Shown piece by piece: positions 43,166 through 52,606 of a stretch of DNA of 64,000 bases. Source of the DNA: Caballeronia arationis. Its GTDB lineage: Bacteria > Pseudomonadota > Gammaproteobacteria > Burkholderiales > Burkholderiaceae. The translations under genes were made by a program, and so were the position numbers. The DNA lies in contig NZ_FCOG02000016.1 of assembly GCF_001544975.2 (NCBI RefSeq), positions 62,001 to 126,000 on the forward strand. The letters are read 5' to 3'. The notes beneath the pieces are model-generated. The model was not told the origin of the DNA and searched no databases. It saw only the letters and a program-made list of their open reading frames with translations. Numbering within the stretch: the first letter of the stretch is position 1; every line of letters starts with the position of its first letter.

Positions 43166-43540
43166 ATGAACCACTCACGAATTCTCGCCCTTGCCCTCGT
43201 CTGCGCGTTCGCCGCGACCGCGAGCGGCTGCTTCAAGCCGCCGCGCAACATGCCCAACGAATCGGTGATCGGCTACGACGGCCACGCGGTCGTGCCGCCC
43301 GATTGCGCGAACCTCTCGCGCCCGTCGCTCCTGACCGACGCGGGCTTGCGTCGCCCGAGCATGGAATGGGGCTGCGCGACCTACACGAATCTCGCGGCGC
43401 AGCTCGCGCACCCCGAGGACGCCGTCAAGCCGCAGACGCTCGGCCCCGCCGATGCAGCCGTGGCGGCGAGCGCAGTGCGCCGCTACCAGTCCGGCCGCGT
43501 GATCCAGCTCGACACCACGACGTCGCGCGATTCCAAGTGA
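43166..43540 (+). CDS. CpaD-like pilus lipoprotein
   Basis: A 124-residue lipoprotein whose signal ends in TASGC (Cys at about residue 22). The C-terminal part (WGCATYTNLAAQLAHPEDAVKP) matches the CpaD pattern GCATxxNLAAMVADPxDL. CpaD-like lipoproteins associate with the secretin. The protein is shorter than alphaproteobacterial CpaD (about 220). It lies between rcpA and tadZ. Confidence 0.85.
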   Translation: MNHSRILALALVCAFAATASGCFKPPRNMPNESVIGYDGHAVVPPDCANLSRPSLLTDAGLRRPSMEWGCATYTNLAAQLAHPEDAVKPQTLGPADAAVAASAVRRYQSGRVIQLDTTTSRDSK

Positions 43541-43565
43541 CGCGCCACTCTCGAAGAAGAAAGCC

Positions 43566-44786
43566 ATGAGCACGACAGAACTGAGTTTCCTGAAGCCGAA
43601 GAGCGGTGTGCGCGTTGCGGATTTCATCGCATTCGTCTCCGATCGCAAGACCGAGCAGGTTTTGAGGAGCTTCGTCCTCGAACAGGCGATGCCGCACGTG
43701 CATATCGCAATGGGCGGCGTCGACGATGCCATCGCGCATCTGTCGAAGATCGAACGCTCGCCGCTCTTCCTGCTCGTCGATTTGCAGAATTCGGTGATGC
43801 CGCTGTCGGATCTCGGGCGCCTCGCGGAAGTGTGCGAACCGTCGGTGCAGGTCGTGGCGCTAGGCGAGCGCAACGACGTGGGCCTGTTCCGCAGCCTGCT
43901 GAAGATCGGCGTGCGCGACTATCTCGTGAAGCCGCTGACGGTCGAACTGCTCAAGCGCACGGTCAATGTATCCGAGGGCAAGGTGAGCCCGGTGACGCTC
44001 GCGCGCGCGGGCAAGACGATTGCGTTCGCCGGCACGCGCGGCGGCGTCGGCGTGACCACGCTCGCGCTCAACCTCGCGCGCCACCTCGCGGAAGACACGC
44101 ACCGGCGCGTCGCCTACGTCGACCTCAACATGTGCGGCGGCGCGGCGAACGGGATGCTCGGCCTGACGAGCAACAACGGTCTGGTCGACGTGCTGCAGAA
44201 CGTGCGCCGGCTCGACCCGCAGTACGTCGAGCGCACGCTGGTGGCGAAGGGCAGCCGGCTCTACGTGCTGTCCGCCGATCTCGACTACGGCACGGAGAAG
44301 CAGTTCGAGCCGGGCGCCCTGAAGCGCGTGATCGAATTGCTGTGCGACAGCTTTCACTACGTGATTCTCGATGTGGGCAATCCGGGCGACTCGCTTGCGC
44401 AAGAGGCGTTCGACCAGGCATCGCGCGTCTATCTCGTCGTCGACCGCTCGGTGCATTCGACGCGCGAGACGATTCGACTTCTGCGCTTCATCGAGGATCG
44501 CGACAACAATCCGCCGACCTCGCTGCTGCTGAACAACCCGAACGCGGCGAGTTCCGGCAAGGTGCAGGTCGTGGACTTCATGTCGGCGGTCGGACGCACG
44601 GTGCTGCACGAAGTGCAGTTCGAGACCAAGGCGATCGCGACGGCCGAGAACCTCGGCGAGGCGCCGATCGAAAAATCGCCGACCGGTTTCAACCAGGCCG
44701 TTGCACGTATCGCGAGCGATCTGACCGGGCAGCATGCGGCCGCCGAGCGCACGTTCCTCCACAAGTTCAGGCTGAGGAGGAAGTAA
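43566..44786 (+). CDS. tadZ: Pilus localisation ATPase-like protein TadZ/CpaE
   Basis: A 406-residue protein with an N-terminal receiver-like domain (residues 15-130; Asp72 in LLVDLQNSVMP is kept, as is Lys in VKPL) and a C-terminal MinD/ParA-type domain. The P-loop reads GTRGGVGVTTLALN (156-169), in which Val replaces the usual Lys, as in many CpaE/TadZ proteins. TadZ places the pilus machine at a cell pole. Its stop overlaps tadA. Confidence 0.93.
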   Translation: MSTTELSFLKPKSGVRVADFIAFVSDRKTEQVLRSFVLEQAMPHVHIAMGGVDDAIAHLSKIERSPLFLLVDLQNSVMPLSDLGRLAEVCEPSVQVVALGERNDVGLFRSLLKIGVRDYLVKPLTVELLKRTVNVSEGKVSPVTLARAGKTIAFAGTRGGVGVTTLALNLARHLAEDTHRRVAYVDLNMCGGAANGMLGLTSNNGLVDVLQNVRRLDPQYVERTLVAKGSRLYVLSADLDYGTEKQFEPGALKRVIELLCDSFHYVILDVGNPGDSLAQEAFDQASRVYLVVDRSVHSTRETIRLLRFIEDRDNNPPTSLLLNNPNAASSGKVQVVDFMSAVGRTVLHEVQFETKAIATAENLGEAPIEKSPTGFNQAVARIASDLTGQHAAAERTFLHKFRLRRK

Positions 44787-46189
44787 TGTTCGGGCAGAAG
44801 CAGAGTTCGCGGGTCGCCATCGACGACGCAGCGCCCCCGGCCGCCGAATCCGCCACCGTGACGGCGCTCGCGCCGAAGCCGGCGGAGCCCGCGCCGGCAC
44901 GGGCGCAGGCTCCGGAAAGCAGCGAGACGCTGGTCCGCTCCGATCTCTTCAAACTGATCCGCAATGGCGTGTTCGGCGCGATGAACGCGTCGGCGGCCGT
45001 CGGCAAGACGCGCGAACAGATGAAGCCGGGCGTCGAGCAACTGGTGCTGGAAGTCGCCGAGCGCGAGCGCCTGAATGTCACGCTCTCGGAGCAGGGGCAG
45101 ATCGTCGGCGAACTGCTGAACGACATGTTCGGCCTCGGCCCGATCGAACCGCTTCTCGCCGACGAAACCATCACCGACGTGCTCGTGAACGGTCCCGACC
45201 AGGTCTACGTGGAACGCCACGGCCGGCTCGAACTGACGCAATGCAAGTTCCGCGACAACGCGCACGTGATCAACGTGGCGCAGCGGATTGCGGCGGGCGT
45301 CGGACGGCGCGTGGACGAAAGCAGCCCGATGGTCGACGCGCGCCTCGCGGACGGCAGCCGGGTCAACGTCGTGCTGCCGCCGCTTGCTATTCACGGCGCC
45401 TCGATCTCGATCCGGAAGTTTTCCAAGCGCAACATCACGCTGCACCGGATGGCGCAGCAAGGCAACATGTCGCAGGCAATGGCGAACGTGCTCAAGCTCG
45501 CGAGCACCTGCCGGCTCAACGTGATCGTGTCGGGCGGCACGGGCTCGGGCAAGACGACGCTGCTCAACGCGCTCTCGCACTTCATCGGGCTCGGCGAGCG
45601 CACGGTCACCATCGAAGATGCGGCCGAACTGCAGCTCGTGCAGCCGCACGTCGTGAGCCTGGAAACGCGCCCCGAGAATGCCGAAGGACTCGGCGCCGTG
45701 ACGCAGCGCGACCTCGTGCGCAACGCGCTGCGGATGCGCCCTGACCGCATCATCCTCGGCGAAACGCGCGGCGCCGAAGCCTTCGACGTGCTGCAGGCGA
45801 TGAACACGGGCCACGACGGCTCGATGACGACCATCCACGCGAACACGCCGCGCGACGGCATCACGCGTCTGGAGAGCATGGTGATGATGGCGAACGGCAA
45901 CCTGCCGCTCCTCTCGATCCGCCGCCAGATCGCAAGCGCGGTGCACCTGATCGTGCAGATCGAGCGGATGCGCGACGGCATGCGGCGCGTGACGCGCATC
46001 ACCGAACTCGTCGGCATGGAAGGTGACGTGATCATCACGCAGGACCTCTTCACGTTCCGCTACGACGCGAGCGCGTACAGCGAGGAAGTGAAGGGCACGT
46101 ACGAATCGGCGGCGGTGCGGCCGGCGTTTGCGCAGCGCGCGGCTTACTACGGCCTCGAAAGCGCGCTCCTCGAGGCGATGACGCCATGA
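44786..46189 (+). CDS. tadA: Pilus assembly ATPase TadA/CpaF
   Basis: A 467-residue secretion ATPase of the VirB11/PilT family. Walker A is GGTGSGKT (250-257); the Asp and His boxes follow (VTIEDAAELQL, RPDRIILGETRGAEAFD, HDGSMTTIHANTPRD). It powers assembly of the Flp fibre from the cytoplasmic face. The first 50 residues are a low-complexity Ala/Pro tail. GAGGAGGAAGTA precedes ATG 44786, which overlaps the tadZ stop. Confidence 0.97.
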   Translation: MFGQKQSSRVAIDDAAPPAAESATVTALAPKPAEPAPARAQAPESSETLVRSDLFKLIRNGVFGAMNASAAVGKTREQMKPGVEQLVLEVAERERLNVTLSEQGQIVGELLNDMFGLGPIEPLLADETITDVLVNGPDQVYVERHGRLELTQCKFRDNAHVINVAQRIAAGVGRRVDESSPMVDARLADGSRVNVVLPPLAIHGASISIRKFSKRNITLHRMAQQGNMSQAMANVLKLASTCRLNVIVSGGTGSGKTTLLNALSHFIGLGERTVTIEDAAELQLVQPHVVSLETRPENAEGLGAVTQRDLVRNALRMRPDRIILGETRGAEAFDVLQAMNTGHDGSMTTIHANTPRDGITRLESMVMMANGNLPLLSIRRQIASAVHLIVQIERMRDGMRRVTRITELVGMEGDVIITQDLFTFRYDASAYSEEVKGTYESAAVRPAFAQRAAYYGLESALLEAMTP

Positions 46190-47160
46190 ACATGGTCAAC
46201 CTCATCACCATCTGTTCGTTTGTCGTCGTGCTGCTCGTCGGCGTGATGCTGCTGACCGTGCAGGACATGCGCAATCACCAGCCGCATGCGCGCATTCACG
46301 CGCGGATGCAGCAGTCGTTTTCGCAGCAGGTCGTGCGTATCAAGGACGGCGCGCGGCGCGATACCGACCTGTTCAGGGTCAGCCGCAGCGACAACCTCGT
46401 GAGCCGCTGGTTCGGGCCGAAGATCGTGCGGCTCAGGACGGTAGCGTCCACGCATGGGCTGAAGGTGGTGAGCGGCGTGGCGGTCGCGGGCGAGATCGTC
46501 GCGCTCCTGATGACGCATTTCATGCCGCTGCCGGCCTTCGCCGGGCCGCTCCTGATCCTGGGGCTGCCGGTGTTCGGCGCCATGCAGGCCTACCGGTTTC
46601 TCGTCGAGCGCTTTCGCAAGCGCTTTCTCGACGGCTTCCCCGACGTGATCGACCTGATCGTGCGGGCCGTGCGCGCCGGTGTGCCGGTGACGCAGGTGAT
46701 CGGCTCGGCCGCGAGCGAATGTCCCGAACCGCTGCGCACCGAGTTCAAGCTGATGGGCGATTCGTTGCAGGTCGGTCTCGATCTCGAGGAAGTACTCGCC
46801 GTGGCGGTGAAACGCATCGAAATCGCGGACTTCTCGTTCTTCAGCGTCTGTCTGCTGTTGCAACGCGAAACCGGCGGCCAACTGGGCGAGACGCTCGAAA
46901 ACCTCGCGGGCATCGTGCGCACGCGCCGCGAGATCCGCCTGAAGACGAAGGCGCTGACCGGCGAAGCGCGCATCACGACGAAGATCCTCGCCGCGATTCC
47001 GATCGTCATCATGCTGTCGATGTACGCGACCAACCGCGACTACCTGATGGTGCTCTTCGATACCGAGGCAGGCCACAAGCTGCTCACGTTCGGCGTGATC
47101 TCGATCGTCATCGGCCTCTTCGTGATCAACAAGATGTCGAAGCTGGATACCTCGCGATGA
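46186..47160 (+). CDS. tadB: Pilus inner-membrane protein TadB
   Basis: A 324-residue GspF-like inner-membrane protein. An N-terminal helix is followed by two more (GVAVAGEIVALLMTHF and PLLILGLPVFGAM), the cytoplasmic T2SSF domain (FPDVIDLIVRAVRAGVPVTQVI ... LLQRETGGQLGETLENLAGIVRTR) and C-terminal helices. With TadC it forms the platform that couples the ATPase to pilin addition. Its start overlaps the tadA stop (ATGA). Confidence 0.94.
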   Translation: MNMVNLITICSFVVVLLVGVMLLTVQDMRNHQPHARIHARMQQSFSQQVVRIKDGARRDTDLFRVSRSDNLVSRWFGPKIVRLRTVASTHGLKVVSGVAVAGEIVALLMTHFMPLPAFAGPLLILGLPVFGAMQAYRFLVERFRKRFLDGFPDVIDLIVRAVRAGVPVTQVIGSAASECPEPLRTEFKLMGDSLQVGLDLEEVLAVAVKRIEIADFSFFSVCLLLQRETGGQLGETLENLAGIVRTRREIRLKTKALTGEARITTKILAAIPIVIMLSMYATNRDYLMVLFDTEAGHKLLTFGVISIVIGLFVINKMSKLDTSR

Positions 47161-48125
47161 CTCCGGAAAACGCCGAAACGCTCATCAACCTGCTGATGCT
47201 GCTGGCGCTCTTCGCGGCGATCGCGATCTGGTGGGCGTCCAAGCACGGCGGCCGGCGCGGCCGCATCGCCGAGCGCGCGCGTCTTGCCGCGCTCACGCAT
47301 CGCAACGACCGGACCGATGCGGACGACGCAGAGGAGGAGGTGGGCTTCCGCACGCGCCTGCTGCGCCGGCTCGCAAGAATCGGCGACAAGATTCCGCTCT
47401 TCGACGCCGCCTATCGCCTGAAGCTGCAAAAGGAAATGGTGCGCAGCGGCTATCGCAGCAGCGTCGCGGTGTCGATCCTGCTCGCGGTCAAGTTCTGCGT
47501 GGGCCTCGTGTGCGCCGCGCTCACCGTGATGCTCGGCTCGCACATTCCGATCGTCGGCGAATATCCGGCCGGACGCGGCATCGCGATGCTGATGGTGTTC
47601 GTGGTCGGCATGATCCTTCCCGAGTACGTCGTCGCGTTTCGCGCGTCGCGGCGGCGCAAGGCGATGGCCGGCTGCCTGCCCGATGCGCTCGACCTGCTCG
47701 TGATCTGCACGAACGCGGGCAACAGCCTCGGCGTGAGCATCCGCCGCGTAGCGGACGAGATGAAGTCGATCTGTCCGCCGCTCTCCGACGAATTCTCGCT
47801 GACCGCCGACGAACTGAAACTCTCCGGCGACAGCACGCGTGCGCTGCATGGTCTTGCCGAACGCATCGACCTGCCGTCGATCCGCGCGCTCATCTCGACG
47901 CTCACGCAATCGATGCGCTACGGCACGCCGATCACGCAGGCGTTGCGCACGCTCTCGCGCACGGAACGGCTTGCGCACATCGTGTCGCTGGAGGAAAAGG
48001 CCGCGAAGCTCGCACCCAAGATGGTCGTGCCGATGATGCTCTTCATTCTTCCCGCGATCATCGCGATCGCAGCCGGCCCCGCCGTCATTCAACTTCTCGC
48101 CTTTATCGCAGGGCAATCGAAATGA
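47157..48125 (+). CDS. tadC: Pilus inner-membrane protein TadC
   Basis: A 322-residue partner of TadB with the same fold: an N-terminal helix, a pair of central helices (FCVGLVCAALTVMLGS and IAMLMVFVVGMILPEYVVAF), the T2SSF domain (LPDALDLLVICTNAGNSLGVSIRRV) and the C-terminal helix pair (MVVPMMLFILPAIIAIAAGPAVIQL). Its start overlaps the tadB stop and its end overlaps tadD. Confidence 0.94.
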   Translation: MTPENAETLINLLMLLALFAAIAIWWASKHGGRRGRIAERARLAALTHRNDRTDADDAEEEVGFRTRLLRRLARIGDKIPLFDAAYRLKLQKEMVRSGYRSSVAVSILLAVKFCVGLVCAALTVMLGSHIPIVGEYPAGRGIAMLMVFVVGMILPEYVVAFRASRRRKAMAGCLPDALDLLVICTNAGNSLGVSIRRVADEMKSICPPLSDEFSLTADELKLSGDSTRALHGLAERIDLPSIRALISTLTQSMRYGTPITQALRTLSRTERLAHIVSLEEKAAKLAPKMVVPMMLFILPAIIAIAAGPAVIQLLAFIAGQSK

Positions 48126-49015
48126 ACTCAACCGAAGCAATCCGCCGTATCGTGACGACGGCCTGTGGCGCGGCATTGATGCTCGCAGCCACGGCGTGCA
48201 CGACGACCACCCGCCAGGTCACGGACACGCGCCCGGTCATGCGCAACACCGCGCCGAGCACGATGAGCGAGCTGCGCATCGCGGACACCGCGCTCGACTC
48301 CGGCAACTTCGAACTCGCGACGAGCCTCTATGAAAAGGCCGTGCAGACCGACCCGAAATCGGTTGCGGGATTGACGGGGCTTGGCAACACGCTGTACGCA
48401 GTCGGCGACTTCACGCGCGCGAACGTCTACTACCAGCGCGCAAGCCAGGGCGATCCGAACGCAACGGCGCCGCTCATCGGCATCGCGCGGGTGGCGATCC
48501 ATCAGCGCCGCTTCGACGACGCGACCGCCACCTACCGGCGCGTGCTCGCGCTGGCGCCAAACGATCCGCTCGCATCTGCTGGCCTCGGCGCGGCGCTCGA
48601 CCTGAGCGGCGATCATGCCGGTGCGCAGGCCCTGCTGCGTCAGGCGCTGAAGGCCAATCCCGGCGATCCGCTCCTGTCGGTCAATCTCGGCCTCTCGCTG
48701 ATTCTCGCGGGCAATCCGCGCGAAGGCGCGAACGTGCTGCTCGACGTGACGCGCTATCCGGCGGCGCCGCCACAGGCGCGCCAGAATCTCGCGCTGGCCT
48801 ACGGCCTCCTCGGCAATACGGAAGCCGCGGCGGAAATCCTCTCGCGCGATCTGCCGAAGGCGTCGGTGCAGGACAACCTGCGCTACTACGAGATCCAGCG
48901 CGCGCGCATGGACCAGCCGGCCGGCAATGCGGCGAATGCGGTGTCGTCGGCCACGACGCCGGCCCGCGTCGCACCGGTTCATACCGCGCCGATCCAGGCG
49001 GCGAGCCTGCGATGA
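48122..49015 (+). CDS. tadD: TPR lipoprotein TadD
   Basis: A 297-residue lipoprotein (signal ending LAATAC, Cys near residue 26) with at least four tetratricopeptide repeats (ELATSLYEKAVQTDPKSVAGL, ATATYRRVLALAPNDPLAS, AQALLRQALKANPGDPLLS). TadD is needed for stable secretin assembly, like the pilotin/TPR proteins of other pili. It overlaps tadC and tadE at both ends. Confidence 0.93.
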   Translation: MNSTEAIRRIVTTACGAALMLAATACTTTTRQVTDTRPVMRNTAPSTMSELRIADTALDSGNFELATSLYEKAVQTDPKSVAGLTGLGNTLYAVGDFTRANVYYQRASQGDPNATAPLIGIARVAIHQRRFDDATATYRRVLALAPNDPLASAGLGAALDLSGDHAGAQALLRQALKANPGDPLLSVNLGLSLILAGNPREGANVLLDVTRYPAAPPQARQNLALAYGLLGNTEAAAEILSRDLPKASVQDNLRYYEIQRARMDQPAGNAANAVSSATTPARVAPVHTAPIQAASLR

Positions 49016-49527
49016 CTCGTCGCTTCGCCGCCGCCGGGGTGCGCAGGGGCAAACGCCGAGGCAAGTGCTTCGTTGCGCGCCTCTGGTGTGACATTCGCGG
49101 GGTGTCCGCGATCGAATTCGCGCTTGTCGCGCCGGTCGTGTTCATCCTCGTGCTCGGCACGCTGGAGATGGCGCTCGACATGATCGTCGATGCATCGGTG
49201 CAGATCGCGGCGCAACAGGCTTCGCGCATCGGACTGACGACTGCCAACCCCGCGAGCGGCACGCGCGCCGACCAGGCGCAGACGGTCGTGAACAACATTC
49301 TGGGCCGCTGGCGCAACATCGGCGGCTCCGTGAGCATCACGACGCTGAACTACGGCAGCTATAACAACGTGGGCGGCACGAATTTCCAGTCCAACATGGG
49401 CAATTTCGGCGACGTCGTGGCGTACAACATCGCCGTGACGATCCCCGGCTTCTCGGGCATTCCCCAGCTCTTAGGGGTGAAGTCGATGACGTTCCAACGC
49501 AACTACATCGTGCAGAACGAAAAATGA
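49012..49527 (+). CDS. tadE: Pseudopilin TadE
   Basis: A 171-residue pseudopilin. After a basic leader comes RGVSAIEFALVAPVVFILVL, the cleavage and Glu(+5) motif and its hydrophobic helix. TadE is processed by the prepilin peptidase and helps start the fibre. The C-terminal domain is Asn/Gly-rich. Its start overlaps tadD and its stop overlaps the next gene, both by ATGA. Confidence 0.94.
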   Translation: MTRRFAAAGVRRGKRRGKCFVARLWCDIRGVSAIEFALVAPVVFILVLGTLEMALDMIVDASVQIAAQQASRIGLTTANPASGTRADQAQTVVNNILGRWRNIGGSVSITTLNYGSYNNVGGTNFQSNMGNFGDVVAYNIAVTIPGFSGIPQLLGVKSMTFQRNYIVQNEK

Positions 49528-50210
49528 AAAGCACGCCTGACGCAAAGCCTGCCGCACGCCGGCGACCTGTCGGAGCCAGAGGGGCACTGGAGCTCCTGTG
49601 GCGTTCGGAGCGCGGCAGCGTGACGATCGAATTCGTGGTGATCGTCCCGCTGATGCTGCTCGTCCTGCTGGGCTTCACCGAACTCTATCTGTACATGCGC
49701 ACGGTGAGCATCGTCGAGCACACGGCGTTCACGCTCGCCGATTCGATCGGCCAGATGCAGCAGGTCATCGACGACAACACGACCAGCAACTCGAACAACC
49801 TCGGCTCGATCTGGAACGCCGCAGCCGTGCTCGCGATGCCGAACACGCTGCAGGCCAAGGGCGGCGTGGTCGTGACCTCGGTGTGCGACCAGAGCACCGG
49901 CTGCACCACGCCGATCTTGCCGCCGAGCCAGACCTGGGGCGCGGGCACCGCCCAGATCGCATGGCAGCGCAAGGCGCCGTGGATCGCTTCGGGCATGACC
50001 TCGCTCGTCACGAAGACCAGTATCCTGCCGAAGACCTGGCCGTTTCGCAGCGGCGACTCGGCGGTCATCGTCGAAGTGTTCTATTCGTACACGCCGTTCT
50101 CGATGACCGCGCCGTTCTGGACCAACGCGCCCGGCAAGCAGACGATCTATCAGCGCGTCTACGTGCGCCAGCGCGACGGGCAGCCACTCCTGCTCAAGGC
50201 CGCCTCATGA
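49524..50210 (+). CDS. tadF: Pseudopilin TadF/TadE-like
   Basis: A 228-residue pseudopilin-like protein. RGSVTIEFVVIVPLMLLVLL carries the processing site and helix. The globular part has two Cys, in SVCDQSTGCTTP, likely a disulfide. Position between tadE and tadG indicates TadF, although the subfamily is poorly conserved. It overlaps its neighbours by four bases at both ends. Confidence 0.9.
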   Translation: MKSTPDAKPAARRRPVGARGALELLWRSERGSVTIEFVVIVPLMLLVLLGFTELYLYMRTVSIVEHTAFTLADSIGQMQQVIDDNTTSNSNNLGSIWNAAAVLAMPNTLQAKGGVVVTSVCDQSTGCTTPILPPSQTWGAGTAQIAWQRKAPWIASGMTSLVTKTSILPKTWPFRSGDSAVIVEVFYSYTPFSMTAPFWTNAPGKQTIYQRVYVRQRDGQPLLLKAAS

Positions 50211-52012
50211 TGCGAAGTACCGACATGACACCCCGGCGCCGCTTCACGCCCAAGGGGCGCGGCGCCGCTGCGCTCGTGAAAGGCGATGAGGGCGCGGTCA
50301 CGATGATCCTCGCGGTCTGCGCGAGCATGATGATCGGCGCGATGTGCACCGCGCTCGACACGATCCACTACGAGATGACGCAGGCGCGCATGCAGATGGC
50401 GCTCGACGTCGCGACGCTCTCGGCCGGCGCCGATCTCTCGCACTACGCGAGCACGTCGGGCAGCGATCTCGCCAACTGGCAGAAGGACGCCCGCGCGTAC
50501 TACGACGCCAACATGCCGACGGGCTATCTCGACCTCGTGATGCCCGACAACAAGTTTTCTGCGACCGTGAGCGGCACGCCCGCCGCCGGCCAGACGATCA
50601 AGCTCTCGGCGTCGGGCTCGATGCCGCTGCTCGCGCCGGTATTCTTCGGCACCAACACGACAGGCAGCGGCTCGGGCTCCAGTTCGGGGTCGGGCAACAC
50701 GCCGGATGTCTCGACCGTTACGGCCTCCAACGCGGCGCTGCGCCTGCCGAAGAGCACGCTCGAACTCGTGCTGGTGCTCGACAACACCGGCTCGATGGCG
50801 GACTACGCCAGCAGCGACAAGACGCAGGGCACGAAGATCGCCGGGCTGCGAACAGCGGCGGCCCGGCTCGTGTCGAGCATCCTCGGCCAGTCGGGCCACG
50901 ATTCGTACATCGGGCTCGTGCCGTTCACGACGCTGGTGAACGTGAAAGGCGCGTTGCAGTCGAGCGGAAGCTGGATGACGCCGAAGTTCACCTACAACCC
51001 CAAGAACGTATCGATGGCGCCGGATTCGTCGATCACGCAGTCGGGGTGGGGCGGCTGTGCCGTCGAGCCGCGCGACGCGTCGGGCAACCTTTATCCGAGC
51101 GCTTACGCGCCGAAGAACGTCCCGGCCTTCACGCCGTTCTACTACAACGTGCCGAAGGCGGGCTTCACGGTCACGACCTACGACAACAGCACGAAGTGCA
51201 ACGTGACCGCCACGACGTCGTTCATGGGCGGTCCGCTCAGCTACCAGACCAACGGCTCGCTGACCTACTGCGGCACGAAGAACGGCGCCACGGTCGCGAA
51301 CCTGTGGGGCCAGCCGAAGACGGACAAGCCCACGATCACGACGATCTACCAGAACGGCAACACGAATTCGACCGGCACGATGAACGGACCTTGCGGGATT
51401 CAGCCCGCGAAGTTCCTCACGCAGGATTCGAGCGCGCTCACCACCGCGATCAACAAGATGCAGGCAAGCGGCTCGACGATCATTCCGACCGGGCTGCTCT
51501 GGGGCTGGCGGATGCTCTCGTCGGACTGGTCGGACAACCTGGCGGGCGCCGGCAACGGCTGGATATCCACCGACCCCAGCATGCCGCGGCCGGAAACCAC
51601 GCAGGCATTGCAGCGCGTCGCGATCGTGCTGACCGATGGCCAGAACGATCCCGGCACCGCGAACGGCATCATGCCGATGCCCTCGTTCAACGGTCTCTCG
51701 GGCGTCGCGAACAACGTGCTGCAGGCGCCGACGCTCAAGCGGACCAACGGCACGTCGCTCGTCAACGGATCGATGTCGTCGGTGACGGACATCAACGCGT
51801 TCCAGCTCGGCGTCTGCACGGCGATGAAGAACGCCGGCATCGTGGTGTACGCGATCACCTTCGGCGCCGACGCGTCGAGCGGCGTCGCGCAGCAGGTGAT
51901 GCAGAACTGCGCGTCGCCGGGGGACTACTTCCACGCGCCGACCAACGACGACCTGGACGCGATCTTCCAGCAGATCGCCGGCAACCTCGGCGTGCTTCGC
52001 CTGACGCAATGA
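50207..52012 (+). CDS. tadG: TadG, von Willebrand factor A-domain pseudopilin-like protein
   Basis: A 601-residue protein. The N-terminus (DEGAVTMILAVCASMMIGAM) is a degenerate pilin-like helix that anchors it. A vWA domain follows (ELVLVLDNTGSMADY, where DNTGS replaces the usual DxSxS of the metal site, and RVAIVLTDGQND), interrupted by a long Ser/Thr/Asn/Tyr-rich insert. Residues 155-170 are a Gly/Ser stretch. TadG is needed for fibre display in some species and may be a surface adhesin. It is the last gene of the operon. Confidence 0.93.
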   Translation: MMRSTDMTPRRRFTPKGRGAAALVKGDEGAVTMILAVCASMMIGAMCTALDTIHYEMTQARMQMALDVATLSAGADLSHYASTSGSDLANWQKDARAYYDANMPTGYLDLVMPDNKFSATVSGTPAAGQTIKLSASGSMPLLAPVFFGTNTTGSGSGSSSGSGNTPDVSTVTASNAALRLPKSTLELVLVLDNTGSMADYASSDKTQGTKIAGLRTAAARLVSSILGQSGHDSYIGLVPFTTLVNVKGALQSSGSWMTPKFTYNPKNVSMAPDSSITQSGWGGCAVEPRDASGNLYPSAYAPKNVPAFTPFYYNVPKAGFTVTTYDNSTKCNVTATTSFMGGPLSYQTNGSLTYCGTKNGATVANLWGQPKTDKPTITTIYQNGNTNSTGTMNGPCGIQPAKFLTQDSSALTTAINKMQASGSTIIPTGLLWGWRMLSSDWSDNLAGAGNGWISTDPSMPRPETTQALQRVAIVLTDGQNDPGTANGIMPMPSFNGLSGVANNVLQAPTLKRTNGTSLVNGSMSSVTDINAFQLGVCTAMKNAGIVVYAITFGADASSGVAQQVMQNCASPGDYFHAPTNDDLDAIFQQIAGNLGVLRLTQ

Positions 52013-52017
52013 AAGCA

Positions 52018-52052
52018 GTGCCCGCAATGCACGACGCGTGCATTGCGGGCAC
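52018..52052 (+). terminator. Strong 16-bp hairpin ending the tad operon
   Basis: GTGCCCGCAATGCACG pairs without mismatch with CGTGCATTGCGGGCAC around a 3-base loop, 5 bases after the tadG stop. It lacks a T run, so it may stop transcription with Rho or protect the 3' end. Confidence 0.75.
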
Positions 52053-52107
52053 GTCGGTTGCTAAAAACTCTCTGCAAGTCCACTTGAACTCTTGAAGGAG
52101 AGTCGAC

Positions 52108-52593
52108 ATGCCGGAGAAGAAAACTGTCGAGCGCGCGTCTGCTGCGAAGCGCGCAGGAAAGTCGCCGAGCACCCAGGCCGGCGCGTTCGTAAAGGAACAG
52201 ATCGACCACATCCGCGAAGGCAAGCACGGCGCGAAGTCCGCGAAGCAGGCGATCGCGATCGGCTTGTCCGAGGCGCGGCGCGCCGGTGTCAAGGCGAAGG
52301 CGCCCAAGAAGGGCACTACGTCCGAAGCCACGCGCAACAAGGCGTCCAAGGATTCGGCCGCTGGCCAGCACAAGACGAAGAAGAGCGCGAGCACCGAGTC
52401 GAAGAGCAAGCGCTCGGCCGTTTCGACCCGCGTACTGAAGCGCGAAAGCACGAAGGCCGCGTCGCATACGGCGCTGTCACGGCAGTCGCACGCGAGCGCG
52501 AGCCGCCGTTCCGCCGCTGACCGCTCGGCCGCCGCGAAGAAGGGTTGGGCGACGCGCCGCAAGGCCGCCGCTGCGCGTCACGCGGCGCGTTGA
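52108..52593 (+). CDS. Basic DUF6496-like protein with Lys/Ala/Ser-rich tail
   Basis: A 161-residue, very basic protein. The N-terminal part (AFVKEQIDHIREGKHGAKSAKQAIAIGLSEARRAGV) resembles the DUF6496 region found in many proteobacteria. The rest is histone-like, with KKSASTESKSKRSAVS and KKGWATRRKAAAARHAAR. It may bind DNA or RNA, or be a stress-granule-type protein; this is inferred from charge only. AAGGAGAGTCGAC precedes the ATG. Confidence 0.8.
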   Translation: MPEKKTVERASAAKRAGKSPSTQAGAFVKEQIDHIREGKHGAKSAKQAIAIGLSEARRAGVKAKAPKKGTTSEATRNKASKDSAAGQHKTKKSASTESKSKRSAVSTRVLKRESTKAASHTALSRQSHASASRRSAADRSAAAKKGWATRRKAAAARHAAR

Positions 52594-52606
52594 GTCGTCC
52601 TGGCTT

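Noticed and set aside
44025-44075. TadZ P-loop lacking Lys as a sign of a broken gene
   Set aside because: GGVGxTT without the Lys is frequent among CpaE/TadZ proteins, and the rest of the gene is intact.
50159-52027. Minus-strand frame of 622 codons over tadG
   Set aside because: It is the antisense mirror of a recognised vWA-domain gene, with Arg/His-rich low-complexity sequence.
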